Of a DNA stretch of 64,000 nucleotides, positions 46,519 through 56,074 are shown piece after piece. Made by a program: the position numbers and the translations under genes. The notes below the pieces were generated by a model that was not told the DNA's origin, searched no databases, and was given only the letters and a program-made list of their open reading frames with translations. This DNA comes from Sulfuricella denitrificans skB26. GTDB taxonomy: Bacteria; Pseudomonadota; Gammaproteobacteria; Burkholderiales; Sulfuricellaceae. Numbering within the stretch: position 1 is the first letter of the stretch; the number at the start of each line of letters is the position of its first letter. The DNA is taken from positions 930,001 to 994,000 of the forward strand of contig NC_022357.1 of assembly GCF_000297055.2 (NCBI RefSeq), in the 5' to 3' direction.

Positions 46519-47814
46519 TCAGGTTCCGTAGCGTGCATCCACCTGGATGCCGATTTTCTTCAGCATCGGTGTCGGCAATTCCCCCCCCGCGCAGACGATA
46601 ATTGCATCGTTGGGCAGTTCGATCGCCTCGTCGCCCTTGGCCAGGATGACCTTATCGGCCTCGATTTTTTTCACGGTGGTTTCCATGATCTGCTGGATGC
46701 GCTGGCCGGCGACCGCCTCTTCCAGTCGCGCCCGGTTTTTCGGTTTGACGCGGTCGAACGCTTTGCCACGGTAGCACAGGGTGACTGTAGTGTCCGGTTC
46801 TGCGCTGATGTCGAGCGCGGCTTCCAGGGCGCTGTCGCCGCCTCCGACAACCAGCACATGTTGTCCGCGATACTGATCTGCTTCGATCAGGCGATAAACC
46901 ACCTTGGGCTGGTCCTCGCCCTCTGCGCCCAGCTTGCGCGGGGTGCCGCGGCGACCGATGGCGAGCAGGATGTTGCCGGTCCGGTACCGGTCCTTGCTGG
47001 TCCTGACCGTGAATCCGTCGTCTTCCTGGATGATCTCTTCCATGCGTTCGCTGAAGCGGACGTTGGGTTGGGCCTTGTCGAGCACGCCCCGCCAGATCTC
47101 CATCAATTCTTCCTTGCTGACTTCGCGCACCTTGATTTCGCCCACCAGCGGCAGTTTCATCGGTGCTGTCATCACCAGCTTGTTGCGCGGGTAGTGGTAG
47201 GTTGTTCCGCCCAGGGAGTCTTCCTGTTCGACGGTCACGTAGCGCAATCCCGCCTCTTTTGCGGCCAGGGAGGCGGAAATGCCGGCCGGTCCGGCACCGA
47301 TGATGACGAGATCGAATTCGGCATTGCTGCGGGGTCGTTTGACGATGGTGCCCACGGCCTGGGTGCCTTGCTTGATGGCGTTGCGGATCAGCCCCATGCC
47401 GCCGAGTTCCCCGGCGATGAAGATGCCGGGTACATTGGTTTCGAATTCGGGGGTGACCTGGGGGATGTCCATGCCGCGTTTAGCCGTGCCGAAGACTAAT
47501 TTGATGGCACCGACCGGGCAGGATGGCGCACAGGCGCCGTGTCCTATGCAATGTGAGGGGTTAATCAGAGTCCCTTTGCCGTTGATGACCCCGAGGGCCT
47601 TTTCCGGGCAGGCACGAACACAGGCGCCGGATCCGATGCAGATCGAGAGATCAACAACCGGGTGCAGGGAAGGCGGTTCGGTCAGGCCGGTTTCCACGGC
47701 TTCCCTGAGGATTTCAGCGTGAGCGCAGGATTTCTTACGGACCCCGCGCAGGTGCAGCTTGATGGAGACGAGTACCAGTAATGCCGGGACCAGATAGTAG
47801 ATGAGTTCTGACAT
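46519..47814 (-). CDS. Membrane-bound ferredoxin/FAD oxidoreductase
   Basis: A 431-residue fusion. An N-terminal membrane helix (ELIYYLVPALLVLVSI) is followed by a ferredoxin-like domain (about residues 55-110) with CIGSGACVRACP and CIGHGACAPSCP, then by a thioredoxin-reductase-like domain (FAD site VIIGAGPAGISASLAAKEAG, NAD(P) site VLVVGGGDSALEAALDI). In both ferredoxin motifs the usual second cysteine is replaced (Ser, His). It probably passes electrons between NAD(P)H and a membrane carrier. It is divergent, by 214 bp, from the cytochrome operon, and likely belongs to the same process. Confidence 0.88.
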   Translation of the reverse strand: MSELIYYLVPALLVLVSIKLHLRGVRKKSCAHAEILREAVETGLTEPPSLHPVVDLSICIGSGACVRACPEKALGVINGKGTLINPSHCIGHGACAPSCPVGAIKLVFGTAKRGMDIPQVTPEFETNVPGIFIAGELGGMGLIRNAIKQGTQAVGTIVKRPRSNAEFDLVIIGAGPAGISASLAAKEAGLRYVTVEQEDSLGGTTYHYPRNKLVMTAPMKLPLVGEIKVREVSKEELMEIWRGVLDKAQPNVRFSERMEEIIQEDDGFTVRTSKDRYRTGNILLAIGRRGTPRKLGAEGEDQPKVVYRLIEADQYRGQHVLVVGGGDSALEAALDISAEPDTTVTLCYRGKAFDRVKPKNRARLEEAVAGQRIQQIMETTVKKIEADKVILAKGDEAIELPNDAIIVCAGGELPTPMLKKIGIQVDARYGT

Positions 47815-48028
47815 GGATTAAACGTTCGCTCTCTCTGTATGGGTGATGTCCTGTCGATGACATGACGAATTTGTGGTTCTAGTCAGCGTGGATATATTAC
47901 CTTATCATCGCGCCTTTCAAAGGCGATCATTGCCATTGTGTAATCCAACGATGAATTGACCTTCGCTACAATGCGCTCGTGAAATGGCCCGCTATGGGCG
48001 TCAGAATCAGGGTTTTAGCTGGAGGAAA

Positions 48029-48943
48029 ATGCCAAGTACAAGCGCACTCGGTCCCACGACTGTGATCTCGATGAAAGGGGCTGCCAAGTCTGGAACCGAA
48101 ACGGTGCTCCGCTGGGTCTGGCGTTCTTCGATCGTTCTGCTGGTTGTTCTGCTACTGGTGCTGGCCTGGCTGGTGGCCTTCGGTAATCTCTTTAAACCCG
48201 GCTCGGATCTGGGTTACAACCTTGGCCTGGCTGGCGGGTTGATGATGCTGAGCCTGCTGCTTTATCCTTTACGCAAGCGTGTTCGCGCCCTGGATCGCCT
48301 GGGACGCATGGAAACCTGGTTCCGTTACCACATGTTCATGGGTATCGGTGGCCCCGTTCTGATCCTTTTCCACTCCACCTTCAAGACCGGTTCGATGAAC
48401 GCCACCATTGCGTTGACTGCCATGTTGCTCGTGGCTCTGAGCGGGGTGGTGGGGCGTTTTGTTTACCGCCACATCCACCGCGGACTGTATGGCAGGGAGT
48501 TGACTCTGGCAGAGCTTGAGGCAGAGTTCAAGGATCGCCAGGAGAGCATCGACTCGGTTTTTGAACTGCAACCGAATATCGAGCAAAGACTCAAGGAATT
48601 CCATCAGTTGGCTTTCGCTGAGCTCGACAGCACGTCACAGCGTATCTGGCGTTTTATGACTTTGCAGCATAAGGGTAAAAGCCTGTCTCGCAGCATCCGC
48701 CACGACGCTAAAAAAGTCCTGGCAGATGAAGCCAAGAAGCAGAACTGGCCCTACGCCCAGCTCATCCTCAATTACAGCTTGGCCAAGCGGCAGATTGATG
48801 ACTATGTTTATGCCATTATCCGGCTCGCTCAGATATCCAGTTGGACCAAGCTGTTCTCGCTCTGGCATATCGCACATGTTCCCTTCATTTATATGCTGCT
48901 TTTCAGCGGGATCGTTCATGTTGTTGCGGTTCATCTTTACTAG
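48029..48943 (+). CDS. b-type cytochrome-like inner-membrane protein
   Basis: A 304-residue membrane protein. Helices are visible at about residues 33-55, 65-82, 98-120, 125-142 and 278-300. Histidines lie in or near them (YHMFMGIGGPVLILFHSTF, RFVYRHIHRG, WHIAHVPFIY, GIVHVVAVH), as in ferric reductase-like or cytochrome b561-type proteins, so it may bind two haems b and exchange electrons with quinones. A long charged helical region separates the fourth and last helices. The start with GGAGG upstream is chosen at 48029; the frame opens at 47984. The next gene overlaps its end by 26 bp. Confidence 0.8.
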   Translation: MPSTSALGPTTVISMKGAAKSGTETVLRWVWRSSIVLLVVLLLVLAWLVAFGNLFKPGSDLGYNLGLAGGLMMLSLLLYPLRKRVRALDRLGRMETWFRYHMFMGIGGPVLILFHSTFKTGSMNATIALTAMLLVALSGVVGRFVYRHIHRGLYGRELTLAELEAEFKDRQESIDSVFELQPNIEQRLKEFHQLAFAELDSTSQRIWRFMTLQHKGKSLSRSIRHDAKKVLADEAKKQNWPYAQLILNYSLAKRQIDDYVYAIIRLAQISSWTKLFSLWHIAHVPFIYMLLFSGIVHVVAVHLY

Positions 48944-50741
48944 CCTGTTGTTCTTGCTGGCCAGCTATGCTGGCGTTGCCTCCGCTGACCTTTACGAAAA
49001 GGCGTTGATGCCGGGCGAGGTGATCCAGGGGCATGCCAAATACGAATTGGAGTGCAACAAATGCCACTTGCGCTTCGATAAGGGGGCGCAGGTACGGCTG
49101 TGCATGGACTGCCACAAGGATATTGCCGCTGACGTCACCGCCAAGATGCACCTGCATGGCAGCCTTGAAGACCATGCCTGTCGTAACTGCCACACCGAAC
49201 ATAAAGGGCGTAATGCCCGATTGGCGGCGATCGACAAGAACAAATTCGACCATAGCCGAACCGGCTTCCGGCTCAACGGCGCTCACAAGGACATCCAGTT
49301 AAAATGTGAAAGTTGCCACAAGCCGAAGGCCAAGTTTCGGGATGCTTCCAGGCTGTGCAACGATTGCCACAAGAAGGACGATCAGGAAAAAGGACACAAG
49401 GGTAAGTTGGGCACGAAGTGCGAGAGTTGCCACAACGACAAGAACTGGAAAGAGGCAAAATTCGACCACGAGAAAACTAAGTTTTCGCTACTGGGCGGGA
49501 AACATGCCGAGGTCGAGTGCAAGGCGTGCCACGCTGACAAGACTTATCAGCAGACACCACTGACCTGCAATGGCTGCCACAAAAAGGATGACCAGGAAAA
49601 AGGTCACAAGGGCCGCTACGGGTCGAAGTGCGAATCCTGCCACAACGACAAGGGGTGGAAGGAACTCATTTTCAATCACGACCGGGACACCCATTACGCA
49701 TTGAAGGGCAAGCACCAGCAGGCCAAATGCAACACTTGCCACTTGCCGGAAAAAGGCGCGCTTTACCAGCAGCAGAAGCTGCCGACCAAGTGCATTGCCT
49801 GCCACAAGAAGGACGAACAGGAAAAAGGGCATCGCGGCGGCCTGGGCGAGAAATGCGAGTCCTGCCATAACGAGCGCGGCTGGAAGAATTCAAACTTCGA
49901 TCATGACAATACGCATTTTGTGCTGCGCGACAAACACAAGGATGCCAAGTGCGACACCTGCCACAAGGGCGGCGTTTCCGGCCCGAATGCCAAGCTGAAG
50001 GTGGATAAGGAATGCGTGGCTTGTCATCGCAAGAACGACGACGACAAAGGCCACAAGGGCCGCTATGGTCCGAAATGCGAGACTTGTCATACGGCCAAGG
50101 ACTGGAAGAGCAGTACCTTCAATCATGATCGTGAAACAAAGTATCCCCTCAAGGGCAAACACGTCGAGACCAAGTGCGATGCTTGTCATACGCCCGAGAA
50201 GGGGCCGGTTTATAACAAGACCAGGCTGGCGAACCAGTGCATTGCCTGTCACCGCAAGGATGACAAGCACAAGGGCCAGCTAGGCAACAAGTGCGAAAGC
50301 TGCCACAACGAGAAGCGCTGGCAGGATGCCCCTTACGACCACAACAAGTCGCGCTTCCCGCTGACCGGCAGCCACGCCAGGGCGGAGTGCAAAAAGTGTC
50401 ATCAGACCCCCGCATTCCACGATGCGCCGTCAGCCTGCAATGCCTGTCACGAGAAAGAAGACAAGCACAAAGGCCGCTTCGGCATCAAGTGCGAGGCTTG
50501 CCATTACACCGGCACCTGGAAATCCTGGGATTTCGATCATGGAACCACGCGTTTTGCGCTGGATGGCGGGCACACCAAAGTAGCCTGCTACGACTGCCAC
50601 AAGGAGCCCACAGGCAGCCAGAGCAAGACGAGCAGGGCCTGTGTCAGTTGCCACCTCAAGGATGATGTGCATGATGGCGGCTTCAGCGGTCAATGCGAGC
50701 GCTGCCATGTGACGAGCAACTGGAAAAAAGTACGGAGGTAG
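48918..50741 (+). CDS. Periplasmic multihaem c-type cytochrome, 24 CXXCH
   Basis: A 607-residue precursor with a signal peptide (MLLRFIFTSLLFLLASYAGVASA). I count 24 CXXCH haem-binding motifs. From about residue 85 the protein is built of modules of roughly 80 residues with three haems: KCESCHN...W...F.HD.T.F.L.GKH....C..CH, then C.ACHKKDD-EKGHKG.. and again KCESCH. The many His residues outside CXXCH can be distal ligands. It resembles cytochrome c7/c3-type domains strung together. It overlaps the membrane cytochrome gene and precedes the giant cytochrome and the porin, so a role as periplasmic wire between inner and outer membrane is likely. Confidence 0.93.
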   Translation: MLLRFIFTSLLFLLASYAGVASADLYEKALMPGEVIQGHAKYELECNKCHLRFDKGAQVRLCMDCHKDIAADVTAKMHLHGSLEDHACRNCHTEHKGRNARLAAIDKNKFDHSRTGFRLNGAHKDIQLKCESCHKPKAKFRDASRLCNDCHKKDDQEKGHKGKLGTKCESCHNDKNWKEAKFDHEKTKFSLLGGKHAEVECKACHADKTYQQTPLTCNGCHKKDDQEKGHKGRYGSKCESCHNDKGWKELIFNHDRDTHYALKGKHQQAKCNTCHLPEKGALYQQQKLPTKCIACHKKDEQEKGHRGGLGEKCESCHNERGWKNSNFDHDNTHFVLRDKHKDAKCDTCHKGGVSGPNAKLKVDKECVACHRKNDDDKGHKGRYGPKCETCHTAKDWKSSTFNHDRETKYPLKGKHVETKCDACHTPEKGPVYNKTRLANQCIACHRKDDKHKGQLGNKCESCHNEKRWQDAPYDHNKSRFPLTGSHARAECKKCHQTPAFHDAPSACNACHEKEDKHKGRFGIKCEACHYTGTWKSWDFDHGTTRFALDGGHTKVACYDCHKEPTGSQSKTSRACVSCHLKDDVHDGGFSGQCERCHVTSNWKKVRR

Positions 50742-50902
50742 AAGGCGGGCAGTGGCTAACTTCTTCAGTTCGTATGGAAAATCAGGATATTCCACTCCAG
50801 ATTACACAAGGTTAACGATGTTTTCCTGATATTTGTCATAGAATCGCTCAAAATTTGAAGGTGTAACTCACGTGTCATGCCCTGACGGTTGAGGAGAACC
50901 CC

Positions 50903-50932
50903 ATGAAGAGCCCTATGACTTATAAAAAATAA
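50903..50932 (+). other. Frameshifted signal-peptide start of the giant cytochrome
   Basis: ATG at 50903 has an excellent GAGGAG site (50891-50896) and reads MKSPMTYKK-stop. An additional A in the A6 run at 50924-50929 would join it in frame to IIVNGLVRQLAPLVFLVLAM and the giant cytochrome, giving a canonical signal peptide with a basic N-terminus. As written, a one-base shift separates the two. Confidence 0.7.
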
Positions 50933-50955
50933 TCGTTAACGGTCTGGTTCGGCAG

Positions 50956-53900
50956 TTGGCCCCGTTGGTCTTTCTTGTGCTGGCCATGATCATTTCTGGT
51001 CTGGTGTTGGCGGAGACCCCGGCGGCCAGCGGCTTATCCTTCAACCACAATGCGACGGGCTTTTTTCTGGATGGCGCTCACGCCAGGCAAACCTGCGAAT
51101 CCTGCCATACCCAGGGCCTGTTCCGAGGCACTCCCCGCGATTGTGCAACCTGCCACCGTCCCGGCGGGCGGGCGACCGGAAAGCCGGCGATGCATATTCC
51201 GACCACCGCTGCCTGCGATTCCTGTCACCTGAACATCAGCTGGACACCATCCAATTTCCAGCACCGGACAACTCAGGGAATTGTTCAGGGCGCATGCAAT
51301 ACCTGTCATAACGGCAGTACGGCCACCGGCAAGCCGGCCAGGCACCTGCCGACGAACGCCTCTTGCGATTCATGTCATAAAACCACGTCCTGGCTGCCTG
51401 CCGGATATACCCATGCCCTGGTCGCTCCCGGTACCTGTGCCTCCTGCCATAACGGAACACGCGCCACCGGCAAGCCATCTGCCCACATTCCCACCTCGGC
51501 TTCCTGCGATTCGTGCCATGCTGCCGGCGTGTCTTTTGCGCCGATCTCCGTTGGCGTGAGCGGGATGCATGCCAACATGACGGGCCCCGTTGCGACCGGG
51601 AATTGCTCCAGTTGTCACAGCGGCGCTTTTCATTCGCAGAATGCCCAGTCCAAGCCGGCTACCCATATCCCCACGACGGCCCAGTGCGATACTTGCCACA
51701 GTTCGACGACTTCGTGGGCAACTGCGGCCAAGCCTGATCATGCGGCGATAAGCCCGACCGTTTCCGGGCGCTGTTCGGATTGCCATAACGGCGTTAGCGC
51801 ACTAGGAAAACCCACGACCCATATTCCGACCTCCAAGCAGTGCGATAGCTGCCACACCAATTTCTCGGCTTTCAAGCCGACGCAAATGAATCACGTTGGC
51901 ACGGTGGGGCAGTGTTCAAGCTGCCATAGCGGTTCCTATAATTTTGCCAATGCGCAATCGAAGCCCAACGTGCACATTCCGACCACGGCACAGTGCGATT
52001 CCTGCCACGTCAGCGGTTTCATCACCTGGTCGCCAGCCGCGATGAACCATGCGGGCATGACGGGCAAGTGCTCGACCTGCCACAGCGGGGTTTTCCTGTC
52101 CCAGAACGCCCAGACCAAACCGGTCACCCACATCGGCACGACCGCCCAGTGCGATACCTGCCATAGTTCCACGGCCTCCTGGGCGACGGCCACCTTCAAT
52201 CACGCAGCGGCGACTCCCGCAGTTGCCGGTCGTTGCGCCAGCTGCCATAACAGCGTTTCGGCGCTGGGCAAGCCGTCATCCCATATCCCCACCGGTGCGC
52301 AATGCGACAGTTGCCACGCCAACTTCACCGCCTTCAAGCCGGCCCAGATGAACCACAGCGGCCTGACCGGCCAGTGTTCGACCTGCCACAATGGGTCGTA
52401 TCTTTTCTCCAATGCGCTGACGCGCCCGATCAATCACATTCCCAGCATTGCCCAGTGCGACACCTGCCACGTCAGCGGTTTCGTCAACTGGAGTCCCGCG
52501 ACCATGAACCACCGCGGCCTGAATGGCCTGTGTTCTGCCTGTCACAGCGGTGCCTATCTCGCCCAGAATGCCCAGATGAAGCCGGTGACGCACGTCAGCA
52601 CCAGCGCGCAGTGCGATACCTGCCACACCTCCACGATTTCCTGGGCAACGGCTGTTTATGCGCACGATGCCAGCGCCAGCGGCCAGTGTTCTACTTGCCA
52701 CAACGGCGCAACGGCGCTGGGCAAGCCGACCAACCACATCCCCACCAGCGCGCAGTGCGATACCTGCCACACCGGTTTCTCTGCTTTCAGGCCGGCGCGG
52801 ATGAGCCATGCGGGAACGTCCGGTCAATGTTCAACCTGCCATAGCGGCAGCTATGTATACGCCAATGCGCTGGCCAGACCGATCAACCATATTCCGACCA
52901 TTTCCCAGTGCGATACCTGCCACACCGGCGGCTTTGTCGCCTGGTCGCCATCGGTAATGAGCCATACGGGTCTGCAGGGTTCGTGCTCTAACTGCCATAG
53001 CGGCGCTTTCATTGCGCAGAATGCGCAGATCAAGACCCCTACCCATATTCCGACTACGGCCCAGTGCGATACCTGTCACAATTCGACCGTCAGCTGGGCG
53101 ACCGGCACCTTCAATCATGCCGCTGCCTCGCCTGCGGTTGCTGGCCGATGCGCGACCTGCCACAACGGCACGTCAGCCCTGGGTAAACCGACAAATCACA
53201 TTCCGACCACGGCCCAGTGCGATACCTGTCACACCAACACCACCGCTTTTGCGCCGGCGAGCATGAGCCATGGCAACACCACCGGGCCGGTCGCTACCGG
53301 CAACTGTTCGAGCTGTCATGGCGGAACCTATCTGGCAGCCAATGCCCTGACCAAAACGCCTACCCATATTACGACCACGGCTCAATGCGATACCTGCCAC
53401 AAGTCGACGACGACCTGGGCCGGCGCTACCTACATCCACGCCGCCACGGCAACCGGTAACTGCTCGAGCTGCCACAACGGCGCAACCGTGCTCGGCAAGC
53501 CGGCAACGCATATTCCCTCCAGCGCACAGTGCGATGCCTGCCATACCAATTACACCGCCTTCAAGCCGGCAAGGATGAATCACACCGGGCTGACCGGACA
53601 GTGCACGACCTGCCATACCGGGTCCTACTCGGCCGTCAATGCACTGAGCAAGCCGGCGATCCATATCCCGACCGGTGCGCAGTGCGATGTCTGTCACGTG
53701 AACGGCTTCACCGCCTTCGCGCCCGGTGTCATGAGCCATGCCGGCACGAACTCTCCGGTTGCGGCGGGCAACTGTTCCACCTGCCACACTGGCGCCTACA
53801 TCGCCCAGAATGCGCAGATCAAGACGCCAACCCATATATCGACAGCCGCTCAGTGCGACACCTGCCACAGCTCGACCACCTCCTGGGCGACAGCCACGTT

Positions 53901-55977
53901 CAACCATGCCGCGGCGACCCCGCCGGTTGCCGGCCGCTGCTCCAGCTGCCATAACGGCACCAATGCCCTCGGCAAACCGACCAACCATATTCCCTCAGCG
54001 GCCCAGTGCGATACCTGCCATAGCGGTTTCGTCGCCTTTGCGCCGGGGCTGATGAACCATGGCGGCACCAGCGGTCCGGCGGCTGCCGGCAATTGCGCTA
54101 CCTGCCACGGCGGGGCCTATGTCGCCATCAACGCACAAGCCAAGACGGCGACGCATATCCCGACCACGCAATCCTGCGATACCTGTCACTCCACCGTGGC
54201 CTGGAAGCCTACCAGCTATTCGCACCAGGGCGTCGTGGCCGGCACCTGTGCAAGTTGCCACAACGGGTCGGCTGCGCTCGGCAAGACGCCGGCCCATTTG
54301 CCGACCAGCGCTTCATGTGATGCTTGCCATACCAATTACAACGCCTTCGCCCCGGCCAAGATGAACCATGCCGGATCGACCGGACCGCTTGTGGCTAATA
54401 ACTGCTCGACCTGCCACACCGGGGCTTACCTGGCGCTGAATGCCCAAGTCAAGCCGGCCACTCACGTCAGTACCACGGCGCAATGCGACACCTGCCACAA
54501 GTCGACGGTGACCTGGGCCACCGCTATTTATACCCATGATGCCAGCGCGATCGGCCAGTGCTCGACCTGTCACAACGGAATGACCGCTCTGGGTAAGCCG
54601 ACCACGCATATTCCAACCTCCGCGCAGTGCTCCACCTGCCATAACAACTACAACACCTTCCGGCCTGCCACGATGAGCCACACTGCGACGACGGGGCCGG
54701 TCGCCGTCGGCAACTGCTCGACTTGCCACAACGGCAGTTACATCGCAGTCAATGCGCTGTCCAAGCCGGCAACGCACATCCCGACGACCTCCCAGTGCGA
54801 CAGCTGCCATACTCGCGGTTACGCGGCCTGGTCGCCGTCGGTGATGAATCACGCCGGGCTGACCGGCCAGTGCTCGACCTGCCACAGCGGCGCCTATATC
54901 GCCCAGAACGCGCAGACCAAGACCCCGACTCATATTCCGACCACTTCTCAGTGCGATACTTGCCATAACTCGACCATAACCTGGGCGACCGCGACCTTCA
55001 ATCACGCCACCGCGAGCCCGCCTGCTACCGGCCGCTGCTCGACCTGTCATAACGGCACCAACGCCCTGGGCAAACCTTCCGTCCATATCCCCTCTACGGC
55101 GCAGTGCGACACTTGCCACAAGAATTACACAGCTTTTGCCCCGGGGGTGATGAGCCATACCCTTACAACGGGACCCACTGCAACCGGAAACTGTGCGACC
55201 TGCCATAACGGCGCCTACGCTGCCGTCAACGCTCAGGCCAAGAATGCCACGCATATTCCGACGACCCAGTCCTGCGACGCTTGCCATACGACAACTGCCT
55301 GGAAGCCCACCAGCTTTGCCCACGTCGGGGTTGTGACGGGTACCTGCGCCAATTGCCACAACAACGTCAATGCCAGCGGCAAGTCGACTCCGCATATCCC
55401 GACGACCCAGTCCTGCGATGCCTGCCATCGGACCGGACTTTCCTGGCTGCCGCTGATCACGCCGTATTCGCATACCGGTGTCCCTTCTACCGGTTGCAGC
55501 AACTGTCATAGCAGCGCTTATCCCAATATCGACGTAAAGCCGGCCAGCCACTTGCCCACGACGGCGGCGTGCGAGTCTTGCCACCATAGCTTTTCCATCT
55601 GGTTGCCTGCGACCTACAACCATTCTGGCGTCGTGACGGGAACCTGCCAGACCTGCCATGGCGGTTCCTACGCCAATGTTATGACAAAACCATCCAACCA
55701 CATTCCGACGATCACTCCGGCCGGGATGCCGGGTAATGAGTGTTCCAAGTGCCACAGCAGCACCACGTCCTTTGCCGTGGAGAGAATGAATCATGGCACC
55801 ATGCAGACCTCCTGCATTACTTGCCACGAGTCTTCCCCTACCTACCTGGGGAGCATGACGAAAGTTCTTCGTACGACGAATCACCACGGTACGAACGCGG
55901 TTGGAAAAGATTGCTCATCGAGCGGATGCCATAAGCCGCTGGGCTCTAAAGGCAGCACTTACACAAAATGGAACTGA
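50956..55977 (+). CDS. Giant multihaem c-type cytochrome, 62 CXXCH plus one CX4CH
   Basis: A protein of 1673 residues from a TTG start, or about 1691 if the frame is joined to the ATG at 50903. After a hydrophobic export segment ending near LVLAETPAA, nearly the whole length is repeated modules. By my count there are 62 CXXCH motifs and one final CX4CH (CSSSGCH). The repeat alternates HIPTTAQCDTCH and GRCSTCHNG...ALGKP, about 24 residues per haem, with conserved SW..A.FNHA and MNH segments that add distal histidines. It is probably extracellular or inserted in the following porin and conducts electrons across or beyond the outer membrane. Codon-level similarity between modules is high, a sign of expansion by duplication. 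Confidence 0.92.
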   Translation: MAPLVFLVLAMIISGLVLAETPAASGLSFNHNATGFFLDGAHARQTCESCHTQGLFRGTPRDCATCHRPGGRATGKPAMHIPTTAACDSCHLNISWTPSNFQHRTTQGIVQGACNTCHNGSTATGKPARHLPTNASCDSCHKTTSWLPAGYTHALVAPGTCASCHNGTRATGKPSAHIPTSASCDSCHAAGVSFAPISVGVSGMHANMTGPVATGNCSSCHSGAFHSQNAQSKPATHIPTTAQCDTCHSSTTSWATAAKPDHAAISPTVSGRCSDCHNGVSALGKPTTHIPTSKQCDSCHTNFSAFKPTQMNHVGTVGQCSSCHSGSYNFANAQSKPNVHIPTTAQCDSCHVSGFITWSPAAMNHAGMTGKCSTCHSGVFLSQNAQTKPVTHIGTTAQCDTCHSSTASWATATFNHAAATPAVAGRCASCHNSVSALGKPSSHIPTGAQCDSCHANFTAFKPAQMNHSGLTGQCSTCHNGSYLFSNALTRPINHIPSIAQCDTCHVSGFVNWSPATMNHRGLNGLCSACHSGAYLAQNAQMKPVTHVSTSAQCDTCHTSTISWATAVYAHDASASGQCSTCHNGATALGKPTNHIPTSAQCDTCHTGFSAFRPARMSHAGTSGQCSTCHSGSYVYANALARPINHIPTISQCDTCHTGGFVAWSPSVMSHTGLQGSCSNCHSGAFIAQNAQIKTPTHIPTTAQCDTCHNSTVSWATGTFNHAAASPAVAGRCATCHNGTSALGKPTNHIPTTAQCDTCHTNTTAFAPASMSHGNTTGPVATGNCSSCHGGTYLAANALTKTPTHITTTAQCDTCHKSTTTWAGATYIHAATATGNCSSCHNGATVLGKPATHIPSSAQCDACHTNYTAFKPARMNHTGLTGQCTTCHTGSYSAVNALSKPAIHIPTGAQCDVCHVNGFTAFAPGVMSHAGTNSPVAAGNCSTCHTGAYIAQNAQIKTPTHISTAAQCDTCHSSTTSWATATFNHAAATPPVAGRCSSCHNGTNALGKPTNHIPSAAQCDTCHSGFVAFAPGLMNHGGTSGPAAAGNCATCHGGAYVAINAQAKTATHIPTTQSCDTCHSTVAWKPTSYSHQGVVAGTCASCHNGSAALGKTPAHLPTSASCDACHTNYNAFAPAKMNHAGSTGPLVANNCSTCHTGAYLALNAQVKPATHVSTTAQCDTCHKSTVTWATAIYTHDASAIGQCSTCHNGMTALGKPTTHIPTSAQCSTCHNNYNTFRPATMSHTATTGPVAVGNCSTCHNGSYIAVNALSKPATHIPTTSQCDSCHTRGYAAWSPSVMNHAGLTGQCSTCHSGAYIAQNAQTKTPTHIPTTSQCDTCHNSTITWATATFNHATASPPATGRCSTCHNGTNALGKPSVHIPSTAQCDTCHKNYTAFAPGVMSHTLTTGPTATGNCATCHNGAYAAVNAQAKNATHIPTTQSCDACHTTTAWKPTSFAHVGVVTGTCANCHNNVNASGKSTPHIPTTQSCDACHRTGLSWLPLITPYSHTGVPSTGCSNCHSSAYPNIDVKPASHLPTTAACESCHHSFSIWLPATYNHSGVVTGTCQTCHGGSYANVMTKPSNHIPTITPAGMPGNECSKCHSSTTSFAVERMNHGTMQTSCITCHESSPTYLGSMTKVLRTTNHHGTNAVGKDCSSSGCHKPLGSKGSTYTKWN
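51170..55650 (+). repeat. Tandem haem-module repeats inside the giant cytochrome
   Basis: DNA encoding GKPxxHIPTxAQCDTCH recurs about every 48-50 codons, with a longer period of four haems (about 100 codons) marked by alternating FxAFxPxxMNH and SWATAxFNHA segments. Individual copies keep near-identical blocks such as CAGTGCGATACCTGCCA, which would favour recombination and copy-number change. Confidence 0.8.
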
Positions 55978-56074
55978 TGTCGTCCCAAGTATTTTTCGGG
56001 AGCGGACTGGTCGTGAAATTATCTGAACCTATGCCGGAGAGTAGCGGGGCAACTGGGCACCCGCATTACAGAAT

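Noticed and set aside
47984-48028. Longer N-terminus of the b-type membrane protein
   Set aside because: ATG at 48029 has a GGAGG site; the earlier ATG has none and adds a non-conserved polar stretch.
48726-48917. Extended N-terminus of the 24-haem cytochrome
   Set aside because: It would be read out of frame over the upstream gene; ATG 48918 begins a proper signal peptide.
54313-55887. 524-codon open frame opposite the giant cytochrome
   Set aside because: Composition is Arg/Gly repeats mirroring the cytochrome modules; no start context and no recognisable domain.
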